This document shows positions 1 to 13,539 of a stretch of 64,000 bases of DNA, in pieces. The position numbers and the translations under genes are program-made. The DNA is from Crotophaga sulcirostris. Lineage: Eukaryota > Chordata > Aves > Cuculiformes > Crotophagidae. A model generated the notes under the pieces. The model ran no database searches. It worked only from the letters and a program-made list of their open reading frames with translations, and was not told the origin of the DNA. Each line of letters starts with the position of its first letter. The first letter of the stretch is position 1. Location of the stretch: contig VYZB01000212.1 in NCBI GenBank assembly GCA_013397455.1, positions 386,760 through 450,759 on the forward strand, given 5' to 3'.

Positions 1-3000
1 GTCAAGCCAGTTACCAATATCACCTTGTTGCATTGGAAGTACTGCAGGTCACATAGTATATAAACCCATTTACTTCTTGTAAACTGCAACAGAAGAAACT
101 GTTCGGCACAATGGCCAAGCAAATTAAAATGAGTTTAAGTTATAGGGTTATGAATGTAAACACCCTGCAGGTGGGGATTAGAGCCCTGTACCAGGTACAC
201 GGGGTAAGCTTCCAGCTTCTCCTCAAGTCATGCTTGTCCTGGACATTAGCTGTCAGTTATAGTTTACCAGCCAGGCAAATCATGCAATATCCTGATTTCT
301 AATATGCTTTTCATAAGAAAAGAGTGGCTAATACTTTACCTTCTCTCTCAAAAGCTTCCCTTAAGAAATTCTGAGCCCAAGTCAACCAAAACCTGGATCA
401 AATCTTCCATTGTGGATTTTATAACAAATATTGAAGGCTTTTATAACAAAAAAGCCAATTCTACTTGAATATAAATTAGATCACTTAACGTTTTAAACAG
501 AAAAGCCTCCAAAGAGAGTCAGACAGAACAGAAATAACAATTCTCAGCTTGTCCTATGAATCCTTGCAGACAGACCCTTGTTTCCAGGTCTGCTCTCAGC
601 CAGCTTGGTGATTTTCCAAGCTGCAGCAAACTTTTTAGAGTCCTCCCTGGCTCCTTCAAAGTCTCTGTCAGTTTGGGCTGGGCTGGCTGCCCATGGCCAT
701 CCCTCAGACTTCGGTTGCAGTCTCCATTCCATGGTTTATTCCTTCCTTCTTCCACATCCCCAGACTCCTGCTGTTGTCCCAAGGCAGTAAAATCTCCTTT
801 CTCTCTACTGACATATCCAGTCCCACTGCTCACATGCAGTCTCTGCTCCAGGACATCACCAAGTTGTTTTTTTCCAACATGCTTTTCCCTTATTCTGCTC
901 CTTCCACTACTGACATGAGAGCTGATCGAAAATCCTACCACTCTCTCTCCCACCACTGTACTTCTCAGTACCTTCTTCCACATTTCTTTTGATGAGTGCA
1001 AATATCCAATTTTTGTATCTGCCCTTTAAATTCCCTGCTATCCACTGTCACATTTAATTAAAACAAATACATTAAAATTAGAGCAACTATAATCTTCGTC
1101 CAACTTTCATACTTTCATATTTTGTGTTTTGTTATGTAGAATGTAAATTCTTTGTCCTGATAGTTGTTATGTGTGCCTCAGTGCATAATATAACAAATCC
1201 CCAGCATGATGCTAATGATAACAATAGCAATCTTAGCTCACCCCAGAAGACAGTGTCATGCCAACACTGTAATCTGTTACAATGTCCTGAGCCAGGGCAC
1301 AGGGAGTTACGTAGGATGCTGGTTGTAGGCAGTACAGCAATGCTGTGGCCTGATCAAGGAAGTTTGTTCTTTCACTCTGGATATGAAGCTTTTTCGTAAG
1401 TATTGCCAGAAAGAAATGAGGGAAATTAGAAGGCTTGGTGAGATGAAGAACATTATTTCCTGTCCCCTCAAAAAGGCCTCAAACCCCTGAGATGAGCTTG
1501 CTAAAAATATTTGATAATGTTCTGCTTTTTTTTTTTTTCTGTGTGTAAACAAGGGTAATTCAGTCACGTAAGTCATTATAATAAAAAGATTCTTCTTTCC
1601 TAAAAACTTTCCTGTTTACACCTTACTGAAATCTCACAGCATCTATGAATCTTTATGCCCCAAATAAAGTTTTAGAGCAGTGATTCTCATGTAATTACAT
1701 ATTACCATACACTTGCCAACAGTCATGGTAAGAAGCTGATCCATGTATATTATGTATGAATAAGGTGCAAATACTCTTTCAGCTACATTCTGGTCAACAA
1801 ACAGAAAAATACCTACCCTACATGCATGAATGCTAGCTTGATATCAACCAAGGATAAATGAAAAGTATTCCGTGGTTGCAGAGGGCAAGAGGTAAGACTT
1901 CCAGCTACAACGAATTAACTGAATGCTCCAATTCAGTGCTCCTGCTGGCAACTCTGAATAGGTATTTGACAAATATTAATCACTCCTCTTCTTTGTGGTC
2001 CAGCAGCTGGTGTAGCTGAAAAAGCTACATAGGCAAAGCGTGCCATTATTGCTTACAATTGCAAAACTACAAGTGATCTCAGCACTGAGGAACACAGGCA
2101 ACGTGGAAGTTCCATTTCTAAAGTAAAAAAGATATTGAGCTCAGATGGGGAACAAGATCTGTGTACATTTTCTATCTCAAGAGGAAAATCATACTTTCAT
2201 AGCTACTGAGAAGTTGTAGCATTAACCAAAAGCTATGGAATGAAATGTACAGGAAATTAATGGCAGGTTCTGGTCTGCAGCAGGAACATGGAGAATTCCA
2301 GAAGGAACAGGAGTGTAGTCATGATGATTCAGATTATATTCGAGTAGCAAAATACATGTTTATGCATAAATCTTGCAAATATTGGACGAAATAATGGTTG
2401 TGTCTATATTAGCAAGTAGTGCAGACCAATAAGAATGGATTTACAGAGTGAAACGGTTGGGGTTGAGGACCAGATGTCCATACCATATGTCTTTCAGAAG
2501 GTTTTTACTGCAGCCTAGTTCTGTCTGGTCCCAGGGGCTGAATGCCCATTGACTGCTGGAACCCATTAGGTGTGCCGCTGCAGCACACCTCCTGCTTAAT
2601 ATTAGTTGAGATGAATCCATGTCACACACTGTGAGACAACTCTACCTTGAGAATCAAAGCTTGGCAAGTAGGGTGCAGCCAGTGCATTTGCTTCTGAAGT
2701 CCATTCCTGAGTGGAACTAAAACAGTAATGTATATGCAGCCAGTGTAGGCAGCAGGTGGTGAAACTGCTGTAGTTTACATGACTTGCAGAAAGTCATAGT
2801 AGAAGTGAAAGAACCAAATGTTTTTAAACAAGAGCAGATTGTTTTACTGTAGGTGTTATGATAGAAATCATAAATCAAAGCAGTGCCAGCCATTTTGAAA
2901 GAATATTGTTGAAACTGAGCTTCAAAAATGAATTCCTCCAAACTGTGCTTTGTAAATCTGAGAAGACAAAAAATGTGCGTGATATATCTTGAAGAGTGCA

Positions 3001-6000
3001 TAGAGGAACCAATGTTTGTCAAAGCTGTCAGCTCTGAAGAAGTAACTCACAATTCACAATGAATGAAAATGAGCCTTAATGCAACAGATTACAAGATAAT
3101 GGAAGACTGCCTATATCATAACCTTTACCATTCTTGCCCGGTGAAGAATGTCCAAAGAAAATTTTCCTTTCCTTCTAGGAAATTTTCATATCTAACTCTG
3201 TTCCTCATCCTTAGCTTCAGAGAGCCTATCCCTGCAACAAGTATCCAATTCTCATTTTGTCTTCCACTTCTGTCTGCCGCTGTTTTCAGAAGATCTGGCC
3301 CACAAGGTGTTACTGCATTTCTGTATTTTGTAAAAATACTTGAAAGAAAAGCATCTGTCAGGCAACTCTGTGTGCTGGTATCCTATGCAAGTGGAAATAC
3401 TAAGCAGGACTTAAGACAAGCTGTGAAACTTAGTGGGCTGTGGTCCTCCTAGTGACTTGTCAGGAGAGGGGTTTCCCAACATGCTCACACACTACTATGT
3501 GCATGTCTGCTGAGCTGTAAATCCTCCTTATGAACATTGCTGTTTGTGACCATGTATTAGTACTGGTTGAAGGTAACATAATTTATAAAAAATGGAAAAT
3601 ATCTTTTTAAATCAATGGAAAGCTTTATGGAGAAAGAACTTAAAATGAATAGGATTCTGAATACATGAAAAAAATACAATGCATTTCTTCATACTGAATA
3701 TGGATGCAGTTTCTGAAATATGATCTTAAAAATAATGCTTTGGGCTTTATGGGATTAAAAACGATGTCAGAAAATTGCATTAGTGAGGAGATATGTTTTA
3801 CTTGGAAAATTCTCCTTCCCAGTACTTCACTTTAGTAACTGTTGTTTTGACATCACAGCGTTTGCATTCTTAGCTCTTATTAGGATCATGTTTCTCGTGA
3901 ATGGGCATACTCATAGCATGTGCCCCCTAAGGAACTATAAGAAGCTCTAGCATTAATGACAGTTACAGAAAAAGAAATGCTTAAAAAGCCATACTTCTTT
4001 CACAAGCTTTGAAACACAGGGAGGTTAACATCATCACTGTTAGATACCTACTGTTCGCCAGAAACAGGGATACAATATATGATCATCTAAGTTTTAGACT
4101 CACCAGTTACAGAGTATTAACACTGCTTCTCAAACTGGCAATAATGGGTACTACAGAAATAATCTTGAATCTAGTTCAGGTTTTCCATTGCTCCCACTTC
4201 ATTCATTATTACACGATTTAAACTGATGCGAACCCTAGGTTTTATGATATACATGAAACACAGCAGAAGAGAGACATGGGTTCTTTACCTCTACTTAATT
4301 TCTTCCTCTCCATTTTTCCTCAGCTTTTTCTTTCACAATTATATCATTACTTTTATAAATATAGACTGGACACATGCAAGAGATGAAGGATATCCCCTCT
4401 ATTTGGACTGTTAATAATGGATTTGTCTCATCAAAAATGTTATTGACTTACCACTCTGAAGAGTTAAGTGATTTCAAGGGCTTTTTTTAGAGCAAACATA
4501 TTTTATCTAATATATGAAAAAACAGAAGTAAGGCCATGAAAACATGTGGGTACTTATACTAGGACAAAGTTTAAATTTAGATGTTCAGTCAATACTGCTC
4601 TGAACTCCAAGCTGCAGAATTGTTATTTTTTTTTTGTTTTTATGTCTGCTTCACTATTTAGATACTGCATCCAAACTGCATGAACAGAGGAGATGGAGAT
4701 CAACCAACTCCAGGATGCTTCATATCATTAATAGCTACAGCATTTAGCTTATTACCAAAAGTTGACAATCCAGTCTCTAATCCTCCAAGGCAGAAGAATG
4801 ACTTCAATTCACCTTCTGGATGAGCGCACTACTGGCCCAAAGAGAGAAGAACTGCCAATACTCATCTTTTGAATGCTGCCACAGCTCATATTACAAAGTT
4901 GATGACATAACACATTGCATTCTAGGGAAACATTTTGGTCATCAAAAAATGGAAGGTTTAAGTTCATATTACTGAGTAGAAGACAACATATCTGCTTCAT
5001 CTTGATCTTCATTGTAAGGATTTTTGAGTTTTGTGCTTTTCCCCTCCAAAAGTCCCAATTATTCCCCCCCAAGTCTGTTCATGATAGTCTCAAAGTCTTA
5101 AAAATTTTTTAGATTTAAAAAGTCCAGACTTTAACAGGAGAAATTACTTCTTAGGACAGAGTCAAAACCACAGAGAAGGAGTTTTGGCGTCCAAGTTTGG
5201 GCTTAGTCAATTATTATGCCCATCTCAGTGATTTAATTGTTTGTGGTTTTTCCAAGACTTGATTGTTTGCCGATGTCTAGGTCAAGTATTCAGTAATGAA
5301 ATTATATTGGTTATGTTATAGAGAGTCAGCCAGAGTAATTGGATAGCCACTACAAAAAACTTAACCCTCAAAGTTCAATACTAATAAAGTAACTTGCTTT
5401 TCAATGAGCAGGAGCCAAATATATTTATTCTATGGATTTTTTTGGCACTCGTAGAGTGACAGAGAAATGAATGCAATACATTTTCTTACTGTAGGGTGTA
5501 ATATTTCAAATAAAGCAAACAGAATAAACACAAAATTCTAGCTGCTTTGCAACTAGATGCATTCAGGCAAGTCAAAACATCTAATCTATTACTTTGTCTA
5601 GTGCCTTATTTGTCATATTTGTATCTAAGCATCGGCATATCTAATTGTATTCTGTGTATTGTGTGTATGTGCACACACAAAAAAAGACAATATGTACTTT
5701 ATAAACACAGAAAAATATGGACTTCTCCTGAGGAGAATACCCTAGAAGATGGCATAGCACTAACCTATCTTCAGTAAAACTCTGGCATGTTTATGTTCTC
5801 TGTTTCTCATCTAAAATGTGTTGGACCACTTACCCCTTATTAAGATCTAACTTAGAAGATGAGTCAGGAAAGTTCTGATAAAACTGATAAAGTTCTATGT
5901 TCATTTTATCAGTTCTTTGTTTACTCTTTTATTTATTTACACATGAACTTTATGCTTCCTTCATATCTATGGCCACTGAGACATTGCTCGATAAAATAAC

Positions 6001-6506
6001 AAAAAGGCAACTGAGTAAGAAAAATGTTTTGTTTTTCATTTTATCTCCACAGAAAAAAAATCAGATAGAACAAACTACAGTTCTTGAGATATAATGGAAA
6101 ACTGTAATCAATTTTATTAGTACAGTGGTTAACTGGTGATTTTTATTCCCGGGAGCCAGTCTGATAATGATTCATAGTCAGACTAAGTGAACTATTGAGC
6201 AAAATCCACAGGAGGACAAACACCAGTGGACAGCTTTCTTTCAATACAGCAACTGTTTGCTGTTCCTCTTCTCTTTCTTTCATCCCCTATAAATCTGTCC
6301 ATTGCAGACTAGTTAGAAAATATATAATCAAACACTTCTCTGCCAGAGAAATACAGATTATTACTGATGCTCCATTTGCAGTTCACTCAATGGAATGGCT
6401 GCTTAGACTAGGAGAAGGATTAAGGGAGAAAATCAGTCAACCTTTTAAGATACCTCTTTTCTATTACTCTCATCCCATTGCTCTTGAATTCGCATATATA
6501 TGCAAT

Positions 6507-6535
6507 CATGTAATATATAATATATATATTACATG
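6507..6535. repeat. Perfect AT-rich inverted repeat
   Basis: Two 13-base arms, CATGTAATATATA and its exact reverse complement, are separated by three bases. The stem would be almost all A-T pairs. This is a cruciform-capable AT palindrome, and no function can be read from it. Confidence 0.9.
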
Positions 6536-7845
6536 TAATGAAAACTTGCCACGTAATGTTTTACAATTAATGTAGTATTGAAGTTATATTTTTCAAGTAA
6601 GTATTAAAGAGGGATAACGGGCAAATGTCCAGTAAAAAAAAACAAACATTCTTCCTCTGCCTATTACTTCATTTTTGACTGTATGTGAAGCCCTAATTTG
6701 AAGTCCTGAATGCATCAAAACCTTCCACTGTGGAATTCAGCTTGTAGTAATGGTTTCCTTAACTTTAGTAGTACTTACAGTCATTAAACTGACTACAACA
6801 CTGTTGACTGACAAAGATCATTCCAAGATCACAAATAACCTGAGCTGAAAACAGAACTGGAATACATGGAGCTGACTCACTTTTAGGCTAAGAAATGCCT
6901 TTTGGCCAGCTCTGAGGAACACGGCCTATGACTTCATTTCAAATACTCTATAGCTGCACTTCTTTTCATGCTGTATATAATAGAATGAGGTGTCAATTTT
7001 TCTGCCATGGCAATGTCAAAGGCCTGTTCAGTCTTCTACAAGGAGAGGACTCCCCATCTGTTTTTGAGCTGTTTGGTGTATTGCTAGCAAGGAAGGACAA
7101 ATAAAATGGGATGATCACAGGCTTTGTCCTGTAAAGCCACTCTGATTTGCAAAATAAAACCGACAGTTTTCCAGTCCTGGTACAGCTTCATCACAGTTCA
7201 GTTGTACTTTCTGGAAGTAAAGCTTTCTCCTGAACTTACAGCTATGGCACAGAGAACAAGTGGATGTATATTGTTTCTCTGCTGACGAACATGGGCTTAA
7301 ATGTAGTTTATGGAGGCACCTCTCTGCCCCATATCACGCAAGTGCCATTCTATTAGAAATGTAATGGCTGCATATGACAAAAAAGGTGTAGACTCAAAGC
7401 TTTCACCAATTGCAAATAGACCAAAAAATTCACTTTAAAGAACCATCAGCTGGAGCAAAGAAAGATGAAATAATAATCTACTTCAAGTGCAGTATCCATT
7501 TAGTAAGTGATAGTTGATATAGTACCAGGAGACGAACACAATGAAACCCATCTTCAACAGCAAGAAACCTCATTTTTACCAGAGCACAGATCAACATCTA
7601 AGTCTAATGAATTGCACTGTAACAGGCTTCACTTTTAACTCCTCATTACTACAAGGTAGACTCTGTATTTTAGAAATCAGGTGGTAGAATCAGGCACTCA
7701 CTATAGAAACAAAATACAAAGAGGAATTTTAAAAGAGAATTTCCTCCTTCTCAGCTTCTCAACAGATCAACAGATCTAACTATATTGCCTCTCACTGAGA
7801 AAATCAATATAGTTTCCCTTTCTCTGCTGTCGTGTTACGACCTCA

Positions 7846-7909
7846 CTCCTTCCCCCTCTTCCTTCTTTCCTTTTTCCTTCCTTTCCTCCCTCTTTCCTCC
7901 TTCCTTCCT
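7846..7909. repeat. 64-base uninterrupted pyrimidine tract
   Basis: Sixty-four consecutive C or T bases, mostly TTCC and CCTT units, follow CCTCA and end at TTCCTAG. It is low-complexity sequence of the kind that can form triplex DNA. On the minus (transcript) strand it is all purine, so it cannot act as a polypyrimidine tract for PTPRZ1 splicing. Confidence 0.95.
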
Positions 7910-7955
7910 AGATCATTAAATATTAATAAGCAACCTGTTTAATTCCATGAAAAGT

Positions 7956-7976
7956 CCTGTGGTGTTATACCACAGG
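7956..7976. repeat. Short perfect hairpin
   Basis: CCTGTGGT and its reverse complement ACCACAGG flank a five-base loop. An 8-bp stem is compact but short enough to arise by chance in a window this long. Confidence 0.8.
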
Positions 7977-10900
7977 GGCACTTCGTCCTGTTACCAAACA
8001 TATGCATTATTATGTTGCTATCACCTAGGAGAACAACTTCTGTCAGTGCTAGCCTATCTACAAGAATAATACGTCTCATAAAGGCCACAGTCATAAGTTC
8101 TGATCTAAAGCCTCAAGTATATAAATAAATCACAAGTGGGTTCTCTGGTCTTCGGATTAAATCTGCTGTGCATACATAAAAAATCACTACTAAATAACTA
8201 GTGGGACCTTGGATGTAAAAATTCCACAAAGAACCATGAAAAAGGTTGGCATTTACCCTTGAATAGCAAAAAGGCATTTATTTCAACTGTAAAGAATAAC
8301 AAAGATCCAGCAAGGACTAGACAGAAATAAACCAAAGCAACACAAATATAAGGACAAAAGACTACTGGACTATATCACTGCCCAGTCAGTCCCAGTAGCT
8401 GGCAGCAGATAAACTACCCTCATGTCTAAAAGGACACAGAAGTAATTCTAGTTTTTTTTCTCCTCGGGTTCTCATTTTTATAGAGCTTCAATTTTTTATA
8501 AAACAAAGCTCCAACACATCTCCAGAAGCACATAATACCATAGGAAAGTGGGATTTCTTTTTAGAATCTTTTAGCAGGATCTGTATCATACGTCTGTGGG
8601 AATTTCAATACATATTGTGGTTGCATAATGGCAAGGATAAGAGAAGGTGATAGGCAGGAATTTGTTTTATAATATTACATTGAGCCACACGGATTTCTTA
8701 CACAGAGCTATAGATGTATATGGGCTTATTTACCTAATTCATTATCATATTATTTTTTAATTTAGTCAATTCTAGTTCTTAAAATGTCTTTTTAGCAACG
8801 ATTTTGACTGCAACAGCAAAAACTTTAATTCTCCAATTTTTTCCCCAGAAATAAAACAAATTCCTTATGAAAATGTTGAAAATCAATTTTATGCTCAGGA
8901 ACAAGATTATGCTACCCTAAACATGTTATGTTAAATGTAAATGTTATTTTGCTATGTTTTCTTGAACAACGCACTTATTACTGAATTACTCTAGAGTAAA
9001 AATTTTCTGACCAGAACCTTCTCTGTTCAGTCTCCAATAAATGAGATATCTATAACTAAAAAGTAGGTCTGTAAGATTTTAGGACAAAATCTCCCTGGTA
9101 CATACCTATAGTGAAGCCAGATGAAATGCAGTTAATCAAGCTTGGGAGATCAAGACACATTCGCATTCACAGTTTCCTAAATTTTCACTGAGGGTTTCCT
9201 AAGTACTCCATCAATGCCCATGTCATGAGGCACTGTCAGCTTGACTAAGCCGAGCAACCAAATTTAAGCCCATTTGGCATTCACAAACTGGTCATCCCTT
9301 GCCACGATCTTCTAAGGCACTGACCTAGCTGGCATGCACCCAGTGACCCTCAAACTGTGCAGCCAACAGCACCAACAGGAAAGCAAAGCCCTGCAGCGGT
9401 GCCTGCTGCCATCCAAGAACATTGAAGTGGATGCCTATTTTAATACAGTATCCTAGCAGTTACAGCAGCAGTAGCTTCGGGAGAACAGGAGTTAAATACT
9501 CTCCTCAGCAAAAAAAAAAAAAAAAAGTATTCATGATTCATATTTTGCATTTCCCATGACAAGACCTGAGAATATTGAAAAGGCCCTCTTTATTCACCCC
9601 GCCAGTGCTGCCAAATGGTGAGGCTAAAAATTCAAGAATCCTTGGACCTCAAGAAGATAAGGAGAGGGAAGGTTCATTTTGTAGACCAGCAATTGGAGCA
9701 TTCAGCAGAGAAAGGGTAGGGATGACACAAATGAACTGAGACAGGCACCTTTCTGCTAATCAATTGTATTCTGAGTCAAGTAACTCCCTCTTGTGTTATT
9801 TAGGAGCCTAATGTAGGTACCTAACCTTGAATTGTGAATTTAAGAGAAGTTATATGTTCCCTACAATTCCACAGTCATCACTGCTTTTACAACAGGACAT
9901 GCTAAACTTTTGTGCACTTGAGAAGTCCACAAAGCAAATTACTGCAAAATATCTACCATGTTTCAAATTCGCACCTTAGATTATTCCACATGTAGCTTCC
10001 ACAGGCACACATAAACTCTAAATTATAGTCTAATCCTTATATGATATTTCTCTGGCGTTTTGGTTTTCGTTTGAATTAAACCTCAGTCCCACAACCAGGT
10101 CCATGTGGGCTGCCAGCTATCCTGGCCACAGAATGTATAGATGGCCACAAAACACCTTGTATATCATTAGTCTGTTCATATAAATAGATCATATTTCTGT
10201 GGCAAATCAAAACTCAGTATTAATAAAGCAATTAGAGCAAGTACTTGTTACAAATAATTAATTTTAATACATTTCTAGTTGTTTTATATTTGTTATTTTA
10301 GCACAATAGCTAGTGTTTGCGCTATGGCATTTAGCACTAAACAGCACTGTGTGTATTAAGAGATTTCTGAAACAGTTCCATGACTGTTGACCAAAGTCTA
10401 TTTCAAATGATGATCTCTAATGTCTATATTCTTACACAAGAAACTCAGATTGCATATAAAAAATAATAATGAGGAAAATCAGAGAAGAAAACCTTACCTC
10501 AGTTAGGTTATGCAAAGCAAAACCCAACCACTTACTGTTCTAAAACATTTTTTTCCTTTTTTTCTGGAAGAACCTCTATGTGTATCCTACACCATGGTGC
10601 ATGTGTCACAGTCTCCAAGTGCTCTCATTCTTTGAGGACCTTCTCAATAAGCAGGGTAGCTGTGGGTGACTAACACAAGCACTGATTATAATTGAGGTGG
10701 GAAGTGTACCAAAAGACTAAGATGTTTAAAAAGAAGATAGAAGGATGGAGTTTCTAGCTAACACACATTGAATAGGCAAGGTATATTACAGCCCAAGTAC
10801 CAAGTCTATCTCTTGGTACAGTTCTGAAGATATCAAAAGATTAGACTCACTCGTGAATGACTTGCATGACATTTAGAGACTTCAATCTGAAGGGGCTGAT

Positions 10901-11560
10901 CAAAAAACCCTGGGTGAATTATATGATTCTTCAGCATCAATTCTAAGACAGGGAATAACATATTAGATTAGAAAAAGGTGGGAGCTTGGGGGTGGGAAAG
11001 CAAGGCAAAAGCACTATGTAAATTAAAGTTTCTCAGAAAATGCAGAGACAGTTTCTTGCATATATAATTGTGAATTCTTTTTTAACAATTTCTCTCTGCT
11101 GTAGGCAGCAACAACCTTTCCCTTCATGAGAATCAGTTTTATCTTGGAATAATACCCAGAATCTCTTGTTTCCAGTACAGCCTACCTCTCTGTGGGGAAA
11201 CATCAAATCTAGAAGGCTCAGTGAGTGGAGTTTCCATGGAATTGTTTCTGCAAAGAAAAGATGTTTTGGACTTCACAGAAAATACTGCCAGTCTGTGACT
11301 GTGAGTCACAGGAGATCTGTTGAAAATGAGTTTTTTTCTATATTGCCTCTTTACTTTTGCTAATAGCCTGTCACACCGCAGTTCTGATAAATAATTTCTT
11401 GTCTGGTGGTTTGTCTTCAAAACTCTCATTCTGTGGAGATTTGCCATACAAACTTGTATTGAGACTCACTCACCCTTGTAATCTCTTAGCTTGCCACGTT
11501 CTTGATTTCCTTCCTTTTCCAGTTTAGTAATGATCTGTCTTTTGTGTGGGACTCTTACTC

Positions 11561-12185
11561 AGAATCATGGAATGGCAGAATGGTTGAGGGTGGAGATTCC
11601 ACAATTTCCCTGGGCAACTTGTGCCAATGCTTGGTCGCCCTCACAAGTAAAAAGCGTTTCCTGATCTTCAAAGGCAACCTTCTGTGTTTCACTTTGTGCC
11701 CACTGCCTTCAATGGACTCTCTCCAGTATGTCCATATCTCTCTTGAATTGAGGAGTCCACAGCAGTATTCCAGGTGTGGTCTCACCAGGGCTGAGTGGAA
11801 GGGAAGGAGCACCTCCCTTGACCTGCTGGCAACACTCCTCCCAATGCAGCCCAGATTACCATTAACCTCGCTGCAAGGGTGCATTGCTGGCTCATGTTCC
11901 AACTTGGTGTCCACCAGGACTCCCAGTTTCTTTTCTGCAAAACTGCTTTCCAGCTGGTTGTCTCCTGGCATGTACTGGTTGTTCCTCCCCAGGTACAGGA
12001 CTTTGCACCTTTCCTTGTGGAACTTCATGAGGTTCATGTCATACCATTTCTCCAGCCTGCTGAGGTCCCGCAGTACTCCTCTAAGTTTTGTATCATCAGC
12101 AAACCTGCTGAGGCTACACTCTGCCCCATCACCTAGATCACTGATTAAGATATACAGTAATACTCTTTTCCCATTATGCTGCACC
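11561..12185 (-). mobile_element. CR1 LINE fragment with reverse-transcriptase remnant
   Basis: This is a 5'-truncated CR1 retrotransposon on the minus strand, with its 3' end at the left. A minus-strand frame shows familiar CR1 ORF2 sequence: SDLGDGAEC, then SRFADDTKL containing the FADD catalytic box of reverse transcriptase (near 12092-12103), then LGVLVDTKL, SVASRSREV and ALVRPHLEYC. It then jumps to GHKVKHRRLP and HWHKLPREIVESP near the C-terminus, so the segment between them (including the usual YEERLREL region) is deleted. At the 3' end the common tail CATAGAATGG is seen as AATCATGGAATGG, and the 3' UTR is also shortened. The upstream finger, palm and endonuclease parts are absent, so the copy is dead. 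The open plus-strand frame across the same bases is its antisense shadow. Confidence 0.93.
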
Positions 12186-13539
12186 TTGTCAAGAAGAAAT
12201 AATATGGACTTGTGAAGCCAAGTCAGAAAGAAAACCTCTTCATCAGAGCTGCATAAGCTATACCAGTGTTTAGAGGTTCTGTGACAATACAAGTGTTCTG
12301 CATAGTCATCCCGGGTACCTCATCTCATTTATGGGATCTACAAAACCTGAGTAGTACATACTACTCCTCAGGTTGGAAAATTATAATCCATGGCCACACT
12401 GAGGAGTGCTGTCCTTTTCAGCCTCTGCGCTGTGGAATGTAAAACCAGCCAAAGTAGAGTACTGAGGGATGCAGCGAGGGACTTATGATAGTAGCATTTA
12501 GTCTCACAACGAGGAGGGATTTTGTTGACAATTGTGTCCTTGTCTCACTTCTTAGCTGAGCAGAATTTAATTAAAACACATTTCCTGAGAACATTCGATC
12601 ACTGTTCAAATAATCCTCAGCTTGCAGGCACAGAGATTCTGTGGCTGAAAGAGGAACTAAGGGAGCTTTACACCCTGCCCTTGCTCACTCTGCATTCCCA
12701 TGCCATTTGACTTAACTGCAGCTGCATATCTGCATAAACTCAATTGTTCAGATTAGGTATGACAAGTCCCTGTTCCATAATAAGTAGAGCCCATTGAAGG
12801 ACTGTAAAGCATGATCTTGTCTTTAATTTGGTACATAATTTAATTTGGTATTAGGACAAACCCTTAGTTGCATAAAACAAATATTGCCATTACACATACC
12901 ACAATGGTTCCCTTGTTAATGCTGCTGCTGGCTGCTAAAAATTTGGCAGTTGCATTTCTCCAGATGTGCTACTTAAATAGCCATTTACGATGGAGAATTT
13001 CCATTCTCTGCCTTATACAGTTTTATAACTCTCATCACTGTACATACTGGGCATTTGATGGAGCATAAATATATAAGATCTTTCGCTGTTTTAATAGGTT
13101 TTGAAAACAAAATGTTTCTTTACAAATACTGCAGCAAACAAAGTGACATCAGCACTGTAGTGCTGTCTCCTTTGTATCTGGCCAGGGCTGAATTGTTGGT
13201 AGCTGACATAGAAAACAAGTTTACCAATTTTCAGCCGAGTTGGTCTAATGAGTGCTTAAGGGATACCTTATGAGGGAGCTAAAGAAAAGAAGAACTTGCA
13301 CTCAAGAAGGCTGATTGGTGTTGTGGGTTGCTGTGGAGCATTAACTTGACAGCCATGCACAAGCCAACAGTATTTTTGTTCTCTCCTCTCTACTGGGGGT
13401 ATTGTTTCAAAGAGGGTCATTGGTTTGCAAATCTGGCATCTACTTACATTGCGTAAAAATCTTACAAGACCCCATTAGAATAATAGTTCCTGACATATAT
13501 TTCCTAATTTGCTGTATGATATAACTACTGTGGACAACT
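12186..13539. other. Intron sequence, nothing recognised
   Basis: This stretch lies between the CR1 copy and the candidate regulatory block. Open frames are at most about 70 codons with no motif. A near-duplicate TAATTTGGTA pair lies close to 12830. I see no exon, RNA gene or repeat family. Confidence 0.55.

Larger units (their letters stand above)
1..11560. other. Single-copy AT-rich intron, no gene seen
   Basis: I see no recognisable repeat family, exon or RNA gene here. The longest open frames (minus strand 519-1001, plus strand 3063-3452 and 6195-6575) have low-complexity or random-looking translations and no family motif. Small features are a T run at about 1529-1541, a perfect hairpin at 6507-6535, a pyrimidine tract at 7846-7909, a hairpin at 7956-7976 and a 17-base A run at 9510-9526. 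Confidence 0.6.

Noticed and set aside
519..1001. A 160-codon minus-strand frame with overlapping plus-strand frames
   Set aside because: The translation has no recognisable motif, and similar-length frames are open on the other strand, as expected from base composition.
11502..12215. A 237-codon plus-strand frame
   Set aside because: It is the antisense of the CR1 reverse-transcriptase remnant, where the minus-strand translation matches the CR1 family.
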